Positions 9,221-15,429 of a DNA stretch of 64,000 nucleotides are shown piece by piece (the first letter of the stretch is position 1; every line of letters begins with the position of its first letter). Source of the stretch: Lachnospiraceae bacterium AB2028. Lineage in GTDB: Bacteria; Bacillota; Clostridia; Lachnospirales; Lachnospiraceae. The position numbers were made by a program, and so were the translations under genes. Location of the stretch: contig KK211276.1 of NCBI GenBank assembly GCA_000621425.1, positions 62,001-126,000 of the forward strand, given 5' to 3'. The notes beneath the pieces were generated by a model. That model had not been told where the DNA came from. It saw only the letters and a list, made by a program, of their open reading frames with translations, and ran no database searches.

Positions 9221-9826
9221 TTATTCCATGTACTCATCACAAAAATGTCTGAGATGAGCCTCAATGCTTTTCATAGTTTCCTTTTCATATTTGGGCTGTC
9301 TGTCGGCCCTGGCGATATAAAGCACAACCGGTGCAGTAATCTCCATAGCAAGCAGCTGCGGGTCATCCTTTTTTACCAGTCCTTTTTCCATCATGCTTTC
9401 CAGGATTCCGGCATACATCTTCTGAATCCCGTCAAGCTGGTGCCTTGTGGTGATCTCAGCAAGCCTCTCATTTCGAAACTGCTCCTTAACAAGGAAGATC
9501 CTTATCTTGCGTATCATCGGGTCATGAATGGTAAAGGAGAGCCTTTTCATCGTCATCTTCACAAACTCTTCCTTGTTTTCAGGAGTCTTCCTGTCATGCT
9601 TGTCGGAAACAAAAAACTCATCATACCGCGCTTCCGCCGCATCGATCAGCGCATTCAGGATATCTTCCTTCCCTTTGAAATGCTTATAAAGTGACGGACC
9701 TTTTATGCCTACCCGTTCAGCTATCAGGTCTACGCCGGTTCCGTCATACCCCCTCTCGGCAAAGAGGGTAAGCGCTTCCTCCAGGATTCTTTCCTTTGTA
9801 GAAAGTTTTGAATGTACTGCTGACAT
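9221..9826 (-). CDS. TetR/AcrR family transcriptional regulator
   Basis: The 201-residue protein has a classical N-terminal TetR helix-turn-helix (residues about 11-57: KERILEEALTLFAERGYDGTGVDLIAERVGIKGPSLYKHFKGKEDIL) and a variable helical C-terminal ligand domain. A GGAGG site lies 5 bases before the ATG. Two direct copies of a 19-bp palindrome-like site sit 16-59 bases upstream of the start, so autoregulation is very likely. The downstream radical SAM and MATE genes are probably in the same transcript. The inducer is unknown. Confidence 0.93.
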   Translation of the reverse strand: MSAVHSKLSTKERILEEALTLFAERGYDGTGVDLIAERVGIKGPSLYKHFKGKEDILNALIDAAEARYDEFFVSDKHDRKTPENKEEFVKMTMKRLSFTIHDPMIRKIRIFLVKEQFRNERLAEITTRHQLDGIQKMYAGILESMMEKGLVKKDDPQLLAMEITAPVVLYIARADRQPKYEKETMKSIEAHLRHFCDEYME

Positions 9827-9841
9827 TATATCCTCCGATTT

Positions 9842-9885
9842 TTAGCTAACGATTGTAAGCCGTATTTTAGCTACTAATCGTTAGC
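9842..9885 (-). promoter_or_regulatory. Double operator of the TetR-family regulator
   Basis: Two direct copies, TTAGCTAACGATTGTAAGC (9842-9860) and TTAGCTACTAATCGTTAGC (9867-9885), start 25 bp apart. The outer halves also form a perfect inverted repeat, GCTAACGATT and AATCGTTAGC. Location immediately upstream of the tetR gene fits a repressor site covering its promoter. Confidence 0.7.
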
Positions 9886-9925
9886 CTGTCAAGTGCGCGT
9901 TCCTACAAGCGGTGCGTTTCTGCCC

Positions 9926-10190
9926 CCATAAGGCACAGTGGGAGCTTGCTCACACAGGTGCCCTTATGGGGGGCAGAAACATAGCGCGACAGCGCGACAT
10001 GAGCATGTAGCGCAGCGAAATGCGAATGGGCACCGCAATTAAAAAAAGATATTTCCATAAGGCACAGTGGGAGCTTGCTCACACAGGTGCCCTTATGGGG
10101 GCAGAAACATAGCGCGACAGCGCGACATGAGCATGTAGCGCAGCGGAATGCGAATGGGCACCGCAATTAAAAAAAGATATTTCCATAAGA
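9926..10190. repeat. Tandem 129-bp palindromic repeat, two copies and a partial third
   Basis: Copy 1 starts at 9926 and copy 2 at 10055; the first bases of a third copy start at 10183. The copies differ at very few positions. Each contains a long inverted repeat around GAGCTTGCTC: CCATAAGGCAC pairs with GTGCCCTTATGG, and in copy 1 the pairing continues outward through GTTTCTGCCCC / GGGGCAGAAAC. The second half holds the short repeated string GCGCGACA. The whole 9887-10296 gap has no credible gene. This looks like a dispersed palindromic element; its genome copy number cannot be seen here. Confidence 0.75.
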
Positions 10191-10216
10191 CATGGGGGAT
10201 ATCCCCTTATGAATAG

Positions 10217-10254
10217 AATCTGGCAGATCAAGTGTATTGATCATCCGCCAGATT
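10217..10254. repeat. Two-part hairpin downstream of the 10.3 kb gene
   Basis: AATCTGGC (10217-10224) pairs with GCCAGATT (10247-10254), and inside it GATCAA (10226-10231) pairs with TTGATC (10237-10242). It lies beyond the 3' end of the minus-strand gene at 10297 and lacks a T-run, so it is not a standard intrinsic terminator. Confidence 0.45.
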
Positions 10255-10296
10255 AGATGTGTAAACGCCGAATGACCGTAGGGCAGATCCTGCCAG

Positions 10297-11340
10297 TCAG
10301 TTTCCTTCTAAAAGATCTGTTTTTATCCCGGATATCGCTTCCATGATCGATAGATTATTTTTGAGCATACCATATATATATGGTGCCAGCCTGTCTAACA
10401 ATTCCGGACAGTATGCAGTAATATAGTCATGAGTCTCATAGCGCGCCATTTTCCAGAAATCATAATTGATCATCGTAGTAATGGAAATATCGAAGCCCTC
10501 GTCTTCCGTAAGATATATGCGGGGTGTATGAAGTATTGAAGAATCGAACATTCTGTTACCGCCATCGGAGCATTCCATAAATACACGTGCATTGATGAAA
10601 TTGAGCAGCCTTAACAGTTCGTTCCTGCACCCACTCTTTTTACAGATATCAGCACCGATGGAATTATAATACACCCTCGCCTCAGCTGCTTTGTCAAAGA
10701 ACCATATGCATCCTTCAACAAATCCGCCCGGAGCATTATCACACATGAATACAAAAGTGAATCTCTTTGCTCCCATATCAACATCTTCCTTATAAGGTAT
10801 GTTAAATGACCTAAGGTAATCCTTAAAATCCCTCGCCATGGCAGCGGCTTTCCTGCCTCTTTTCACAAACTCCCTGCGTACCGGAACCGTATAATCGTTA
10901 ACAGGGATCATCGGTCCCTGTTCATCATCACACGATTTTTCCTGTTCAAATACAACATTTTCCATATCACTTACATCGGCAATCCTTAGATTATTTCTCT
11001 TCAAAAGTTCATTAGAACTTACAGCCGGATTATGAAGTGCATTTATCTTAATCCTGCAGGAATATCTTTTAGTCTTTCCGTTCTCTATATCCTTTAAGAC
11101 AAGTTCTACCCATTCGTTCTTGCAATCAGCTATTTCGACATCATCAATGACATCATAAATCACCCCGCCTTCGCCTAATGCAACCAGATCAAGATACATC
11201 AGTTTTTCCTTTTTTTCAGCAGTCTCAAGCATGTCTATCCACATATACCGCCTTTCCAGTCCCTCAAGCAGCTTGTAAAGTTCCCATATTGCATCACTTG
11301 TTATTTCTTCCGGTCTGCAGATTGCATCATTCATCTTCAT
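10297..11340 (-). CDS. Hypothetical protein (347 aa)
   Basis: Not recognised. The protein is soluble, with no signal or membrane segment. The N-terminal half has a small beta-rich region (LMYLDLVALGEGGVIYDVIDD) and a charged linker; the C-terminal half (about 160-345) reads as alternating helices and strands (KRFTFVFMCD, VYYNSIGADICKKSG, DISITTMINYDFW). From the predicted fold alone it might be a YbjN-like chaperone fold, but this is weak. The ATG at 11340 is chosen because AGGAGG lies 8 bases upstream; an in-frame ATG two codons earlier is too close to that site. It is the last gene of the minus-strand accessory run. Confidence 0.75.
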   Translation of the reverse strand: MKMNDAICRPEEITSDAIWELYKLLEGLERRYMWIDMLETAEKKEKLMYLDLVALGEGGVIYDVIDDVEIADCKNEWVELVLKDIENGKTKRYSCRIKINALHNPAVSSNELLKRNNLRIADVSDMENVVFEQEKSCDDEQGPMIPVNDYTVPVRREFVKRGRKAAAMARDFKDYLRSFNIPYKEDVDMGAKRFTFVFMCDNAPGGFVEGCIWFFDKAAEARVYYNSIGADICKKSGCRNELLRLLNFINARVFMECSDGGNRMFDSSILHTPRIYLTEDEGFDISITTMINYDFWKMARYETHDYITAYCPELLDRLAPYIYGMLKNNLSIMEAISGIKTDLLEGN

Positions 11341-11370
11341 AAGCATTTCCTCCTTTTCTATGATCGTCGT

Positions 11371-11691
11371 TTAGTTCGTTATCTCTTCTTCTATCTCACG
11401 CAGAATAGAAAAGTATGTTTTGCCTCTCCCACGCTTTTGTAAAAAAGTATCTTTATAATCTTCTCTTACATAAGCATAAGTACACAGCGGATAACCATTT
11501 GAGTTGCAATCGAAGTCATATATACCAAATAACCGGTAAATTTCCCACTTCTTCGCTTCCGTATCAACCGGAATACGCCTTCCGTCTTCCATCAAAGCCA
11601 TTCCATTTTTTAATTCGGTGTAATAATGCATGTTATTATCAGGGTGCACCTCTTCCCTGGTTACCAGCATAATGTATGGATTCGTTTTCAT
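11371..11691 (-). CDS. Hypothetical protein (106 aa)
   Basis: Not recognised. A small soluble protein with many Tyr, Glu and Lys (MHYYTELKNGMALMEDGRRIPVDTEA) that looks like one alpha/beta domain. AGGAGG lies 9 bases before the ATG. It sits 30 bases before the next gene and 32 bases after the previous one, so it is probably co-transcribed with both. Size and company would fit an immunity-type or accessory protein, but nothing in the sequence proves it. Confidence 0.7.
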   Translation of the reverse strand: MKTNPYIMLVTREEVHPDNNMHYYTELKNGMALMEDGRRIPVDTEAKKWEIYRLFGIYDFDCNSNGYPLCTYAYVREDYKDTFLQKRGRGKTYFSILREIEEEITN

Positions 11692-11723
11692 AAGACATTA
11701 CCTCCTTTATGAATAATATTTTG

Positions 11724-12533
11724 CTACATTGATTCCGATAATATTTTTTCTACAATATCCGACAAAAAACCGTATTCAGCCCCCAGCGGATATATCTCCT
11801 TTTCAAGATATTCTTCCATTTCGTCCGGATCCACCTCATTCGACTGGTTAAGCTTATCAGCAAGCTTGTTGTAATGTTCGGCTGCCTCTTTATCATAGAT
11901 TTCATAGCCGAATCCGTTTAATGCACCATATTCCCAGTATGAAGCCGGTATTTTTGTTCTATCCTGTAAAATGAACCTAAAGAAAGCATCTGCTATTTTA
12001 TCCGCAAGATTTTCATCTAAAATATCATCTGCTGTAACCCATTTCTTATTTGCGAGTAAATCCGAATCAACATCCTCACAAAACTCCAACGGTGAAAACC
12101 ACTTATAACTGCCAAACACCAAAACCGTTGAATTCTTATCGCTGAGAAAATATGTATAAGGTGTTTCCCTATCTGTGTCACTCAGTATTACATTGGGAGA
12201 GTTTAACTGACTTTTATTTTTCACAAAGTCTTTTACAAACATCACCTTTCCAATCTGTGTGTGACAGTTTCCTGTGTACTCATCAATCTCACTGTGGAAA
12301 AAATTAATATTGTACTCCCTGTCTTTATAGCGACAGGCAATCCACATATACATTCTGCGATCGTTACATTCACTTTCTATACCCCGTCCGCCTCTGACTT
12401 TGATTTCAAGAGGCTCCAGCTCAGGTCTTCCCTCCTTTCTCTTTGTAAGTGCAGATATCATTATCCTTCTTGCATCACTTAATAACTCAACCTGCATTTC
12501 TGTGATTTCGCTAAGTGTCATGTTCTTTCTCAT
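11724..12533 (-). CDS. Hypothetical protein (269 aa)
   Basis: Not recognised. Soluble and acidic, with a Trp-containing beta region (RMYMWIACRYKDREYNINFF), a central segment (TVLVFGSYKWFSPLEF) and a helical C-terminus ending in a DPDEMEEYLEKEIYPLGAEYGF stretch. AGGAGG lies 8 bases before the ATG. The gene is preceded by the island's dyad-N9-CATAATAT element and by a terminator hairpin lying between that element and the ribosome binding site, so expression may be controlled by read-through. Confidence 0.75.
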   Translation of the reverse strand: MRKNMTLSEITEMQVELLSDARRIMISALTKRKEGRPELEPLEIKVRGGRGIESECNDRRMYMWIACRYKDREYNINFFHSEIDEYTGNCHTQIGKVMFVKDFVKNKSQLNSPNVILSDTDRETPYTYFLSDKNSTVLVFGSYKWFSPLEFCEDVDSDLLANKKWVTADDILDENLADKIADAFFRFILQDRTKIPASYWEYGALNGFGYEIYDKEAAEHYNKLADKLNQSNEVDPDEMEEYLEKEIYPLGAEYGFLSDIVEKILSESM

Positions 12534-12575
12534 TGATTTGTCCTCCTTTTTAAGACATAAATAAAATTGTTAACT

Positions 12576-12600
12576 AAAAAAGGACTGCTTATCGCAATCC
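12576..12600 (-). terminator. Intrinsic terminator or attenuator before the 269-aa gene
   Basis: On the minus strand GGATTGC, loop GATAA, GCAGTCC (7 pairs, one G-U), then TTTTTT. It lies only about 15 bases downstream of the CATAATAT element, so a transcript starting there would end after roughly 35 bases unless read through. Confidence 0.65.
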
Positions 12601-12610
12601 GGTTTCATAT

Positions 12611-12648
12611 ATATTATGCTAATACCCATCTTCAAGATTTTGAGGATA
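12611..12648 (-). promoter_or_regulatory. Island element copy A: dyad - N9 - CATAATAT
   Basis: Minus strand: dyad TATCCTCAAAATCTTGAAGA (within 12648-12628), 9 bases, CATAATAT (12618-12611). The stop codon of the upstream 289-aa gene lies inside the dyad. Copies B and C have the same 9-base spacing. It reads as an operator or activator site over the -35 region followed by a -10 hexamer CATAAT. Confidence 0.6.
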
Positions 12649-13501
12649 TGCTGTAAGAAGTTAACGACCAGTCAAAACAGTATTCATACCAAAGACCATA
12701 CCTCTCAAAAATGTCTGAAAATTCTTCTTTTATATGACCGGCAACCTCAGGAAGATAAATAGCACCACAATCTCTTATAAATTCTTTCTTTGAATCTTCT
12801 ACAATTGACTCCCATATTGGCTTTATTTCTTCAATATCCATATTTTCGAAGTTTTCATATTCTTCGATATAACGGGCATAGGTATCATATAATTCGTTAA
12901 GAGGTGTTAACTTTGCTTCATCATTTCCCTCTGCTTCCGAAAGTCCATTAATCTCTAAATATTCTTCCCATGTATCGAATACAAGCGGATCCCACCCGGA
13001 ATATATGCATTCCTCTCTATCTTTTTCGCTATATTCCATAAAACTCATATTTTTTACATTGTCGTAAAATTCCTGCAAACTGCTTGCCCCGAACTTATCA
13101 AGAAGATAATCCGTTAACAAATCAGTATGTTCAAAAATGTAATCCCAGCCATCAAGGCTTATATCTCTTTGGTTTGGCTCATAATCGCCATAACGAAGAA
13201 GAAGAGATAGGGAGCCTTCATAAACCATGTCAAAGATATGCTCAGGATTGGCAAATGACTTCCAAATTAGTTTTCCATTCTCGTCCTTTTGACTTGCAAT
13301 CCCTTTCATGGTCTCCTCCGGATCAACATCCTGTTCAAAGGACACATTAGGAATCCCCTTATATTTCTTTTCATTGTCCGATGAATATGAATACCTGTTG
13401 CCATTTGTGAAGATTGAAACATCCCTCCACAGTCCCCACTTTTGAAGGAATTTAATCATCTCAAGTGACATTTTTTCCATTTGTTCTTTTTTCTTTTTCA
13501 T
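12632..13501 (-). CDS. Hypothetical protein (289 aa)
   Basis: Not recognised. A soluble, strongly acidic protein (many Asp, Glu, Tyr, Trp) beginning with a short Lys/Glu-rich helix (MKKKKEQMEKMSLEMIKFLQKW). Conserved-looking aromatic pieces are GLWRDVSIFTNGNRYSY, ISLDGWDYIFEHTDLLTDYLL and RYGLWYEYCFDWSLTS. A GGAGG site lies 7 bases before the ATG. It follows copy B of the island element and a terminator hairpin, and its own 3' end overlaps copy A (it ends Ile-Ser-Ser-Lys-Ser). The neighbouring 267-aa gene ends in a similar way inside copy C. Confidence 0.75.
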   Translation of the reverse strand: MKKKKEQMEKMSLEMIKFLQKWGLWRDVSIFTNGNRYSYSSDNEKKYKGIPNVSFEQDVDPEETMKGIASQKDENGKLIWKSFANPEHIFDMVYEGSLSLLLRYGDYEPNQRDISLDGWDYIFEHTDLLTDYLLDKFGASSLQEFYDNVKNMSFMEYSEKDREECIYSGWDPLVFDTWEEYLEINGLSEAEGNDEAKLTPLNELYDTYARYIEEYENFENMDIEEIKPIWESIVEDSKKEFIRDCGAIYLPEVAGHIKEEFSDIFERYGLWYEYCFDWSLTSYSISSKS

Positions 13502-13534
13502 GTTGATACCTCCGTGCAGATTATTTTTGCAACT

Positions 13535-13562
13535 AAAAAAAGAACTGCCGGGGTGACAATTC
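13535..13562 (-). terminator. Intrinsic terminator or attenuator before the 289-aa gene
   Basis: On the minus strand GAATTGTC, loop ACCCC, GGCAGTTC (8 pairs with two G-U), then TTTTTTT. Like the hairpin at 12576-12600, it lies between an island element and a ribosome binding site; both end in the shared string CTTTTTTTAGTT or nearly so. Confidence 0.65.
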
Positions 13563-13604
13563 TTTTCATCACAGACTCGAAAATCATTTCATAATTTTCT
13601 CGTT

Positions 13605-13637
13605 GAATAGAAACCATCTTACCGAAGGTTTCTATTC
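13605..13637 (-). promoter_or_regulatory. Leader hairpin after island element copy B
   Basis: GAATAGAAACC (13605-13615) pairs perfectly with GGTTTCTATTC (13627-13637) across an 11-base loop. It begins directly after the CATAATAT of copy B and has no T-run, so it looks like a leader structure rather than a terminator. Confidence 0.5.
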
Positions 13638-13675
13638 ATATTATGTATTTTTTCATCTTCAGGATTTTGAGGATA
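13638..13675 (-). promoter_or_regulatory. Island element copy B: dyad - N9 - CATAATAT
   Basis: Minus strand: TATCCTCAAAATCCTGAAGA (within 13675-13655), 9 bases, CATAATAT (13645-13638). It lies 38 bases after the stop of the 88-aa gene and 137 bases before the start of the 289-aa gene. Confidence 0.6.
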
Positions 13676-13712
13676 AATAACGGTATTATGGTTCAAACAG
13701 ATTATTTTCTCG

Positions 13713-13979
13713 TTATTTGAAAACAACGATTTTAATTTTATCATCTATATTGGTATATAAACCTTCTTTTGTATCCGGTAAAATCCCTCTATTTTTAAGG
13801 AAAATAGAAATTGTATTAAAATCAAATACAAAGCCCCTGTCAGGATAGGTAAATATATCCGATATATTTTTGATATCTCTATTCGGCTGTACTTCGATAT
13901 CGACCACTTTTTTGTCATAATCGATATATAGCCCTGAGAATATATTCATTCCATTAAAAATTTCAATATACATATGCAC
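13713..13979 (-). CDS. Hypothetical protein (88 aa)
   Basis: Not recognised. A small soluble beta-rich protein (FNGMNIFSGLYIDYDKKVVDIEV, then RGFVFDFNTISIFLKNRG and IDDKIKIVVFK). Base composition is clearly more A+T-rich than in the housekeeping genes of the window. The ribosome binding site is weak (GAGAAAG), and ATG codons at 13979 and 13973 are both possible. It lies between the HAD gene and island element B. Small size and fold type would suit an immunity-like protein; this is a guess. Confidence 0.6.
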   Translation of the reverse strand: MHMYIEIFNGMNIFSGLYIDYDKKVVDIEVQPNRDIKNISDIFTYPDRGFVFDFNTISIFLKNRGILPDTKEGLYTNIDDKIKIVVFK

Positions 13980-14058
13980 ACTTTCTCAAATAATATTCCT
14001 TTGTATTTCTTTAAATTCATTAATAATCTTTTTCTTGTTTCTTTCAACTATATTTTTT

Positions 14059-14565
14059 CTACAGAATATTTTTATCCATAAGCGTGTTTCTTGTAGCATC
14101 TATACTTTTGTGGTGGATTCCTGTTCCGCCATACATTTTCCAATCTTCAATATTGGATTCCAGATCATCTATGAGAATGCAATCTGCTCCGGTGCAGAAG
14201 TTTTTCTTTTCTTCCCGGTATACTATATTAACCTTTAGATTCGGGGGCAGTATACGATGTGCCCACGCAATCTTATCTTCACCGGCAGTGTTAATCCCTC
14301 TCTTTGGTTTCGGGATTCCAGTGAGGATTTCGCACTTATCTCCGTATTTCTCATATAATTCATGGAAAAGTTCCACTGCTCCCGGCATAGGCTCAAGCTT
14401 ATCATAGAAATGACCGACCCGGCGTATTCTCTCCCACATCAGGTCATCTTCTTCCTTGGAGCGCCTTTCGCCCGGCTTAAGAAGTGGCATTCCACACAAT
14501 TTGCTGACACCACCGTCAAAATCCGCAAGCACACCATCCATGTCAAAATAAATCTTTTTAATCAT
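14059..14565 (-). CDS. HAD-superfamily 5'(3')-nucleotidase-like protein
   Basis: Predicted phosphatase on nucleotides or similar substrates. The 168-residue protein has the HAD motif I FDMDGVLADFDGG (nucleophile Asp8, Asp10), motif II in CEILTGIPKP, and the acidic motif IV ILIDDLESNIEDW, as in the NT5C-type 5'-nucleotidases. An AGGAGG site lies 8 bases before the ATG. Island element copy C lies directly upstream with a 39-base leader and no terminator. The enzyme's place among unknown accessory genes suggests a role in nucleotide handling for that system, but no substrate can be named. Confidence 0.82.
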   Translation of the reverse strand: MIKKIYFDMDGVLADFDGGVSKLCGMPLLKPGERRSKEEDDLMWERIRRVGHFYDKLEPMPGAVELFHELYEKYGDKCEILTGIPKPKRGINTAGEDKIAWAHRILPPNLKVNIVYREEKKNFCTGADCILIDDLESNIEDWKMYGGTGIHHKSIDATRNTLMDKNIL

Positions 14566-14604
14566 AGGTCTTACCTCCTGAAAATGTGTTTTTCGGTTAC
14601 ACCT

Positions 14605-14642
14605 ATATTATGCAGGGAAGTATCCTCAAAATTTTGAGGATT
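14605..14642 (-). promoter_or_regulatory. Island element copy C: perfect dyad - N9 - CATAATAT
   Basis: The dyad ATCCTCAAAATTTTGAGGAT (14641-14622) is a perfect 20-bp palindrome. It is followed on the minus strand by 9 bases and CATAATAT (14612-14605). The stop codon of the 267-aa gene upstream lies in the dyad. Transcription would enter the HAD gene. Confidence 0.65.
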
Positions 14643-15429
14643 GAATATAATTATTTTTTATTTCTTTTAATTTTTCTTCTAAATCGTTTTCTTTTAATTC
14701 ATTTTTGTTTACAATTCTAATTCCCCGTTTTAAAATCGCATCAATCAACCAATCTATATCTTCCAACTTTGGATTTTCTGTTTTATTGATTATGTTTAGA
14801 TCTCCATCAACAAAATCTTGAAGATAATTCTGTTCAACATAATCTTGCCAAGTCCTATAGTAGCGCTGTTTATAAAGCCAATACCGCATAACTATTCTAT
14901 TTCCATTAGGGAAGTTCCTGGGGCCTAAAGTATTATTATTTTTATTATTTTTACTATTTTTAACTCTCTCTTTTAAATTAATTATATTATCATCATCAAT
15001 AGGCGATATAATTTGTTTTTTGTTCTCTAACCATATCTTTATTAGATTTAGTTTATAAAAATAATTGTCGCTTTTTCCTTTGGGTGATCCATAATTTGCT
15101 CCTTCAGGAATTGGAATTATATTTCCAATAGTGTGATGTACTTTCTGATAGGTATTTAGAACATTTTTATCAACATCTTTATATTCTAAAAAACTTGATG
15201 ATGTAAGAATATCACCAACTATATCTATTCCGTTCTTGCCATTACATTTAAGGTACGCTCCCGATCCTGTCATCTGTCTTCTTCGAGATTGATATTTTAT
15301 AAATTCATAATTATTTTTCCCAAAATAATTATAGTATGAATATATCGACTCTATTGCACAATCGGTTACATCATATTCTTTTACTACTTGTTCGTTATTA
15401 CGTATTTTTTCCCAAATATCTTTACACAT
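14626..15429 (-). CDS. Hypothetical protein (267 aa), A+T-rich
   Basis: Not recognised. The protein is very rich in Asn, Lys, Ile and Tyr (a run of Asn/Lys at about residues 156-166) and its gene is markedly more A+T-rich than its neighbours, which points to recent acquisition. Notable blocks are HHTIGNIIPIPEGANYG, KLNLIKIWLEN and MRYWLYKQRYYRTWQDYVEQN. The ATG overlaps the last 8 bases of the sigma-WYL regulator gene and has no ribosome binding site of its own, so it is probably translated by coupling. Its 3' end lies inside island element C. Confidence 0.75.
   Translation of the reverse strand: MCKDIWEKIRNNEQVVKEYDVTDCAIESIYSYYNYFGKNNYEFIKYQSRRRQMTGSGAYLKCNGKNGIDIVGDILTSSSFLEYKDVDKNVLNTYQKVHHTIGNIIPIPEGANYGSPKGKSDNYFYKLNLIKIWLENKKQIISPIDDDNIINLKERVKNSKNNKNNNTLGPRNFPNGNRIVMRYWLYKQRYYRTWQDYVEQNYLQDFVDGDLNIINKTENPKLEDIDWLIDAILKRGIRIVNKNELKENDLEEKLKEIKNNYIQSSKF

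Noticed and set aside
9903-10166. Minus-strand open frame of 87 codons across the tandem repeat
   Set aside because: It is a by-product of the repeat: it contains the same Cys-rich peptide twice, has no ribosome binding site, and follows the palindrome rather than a protein pattern.
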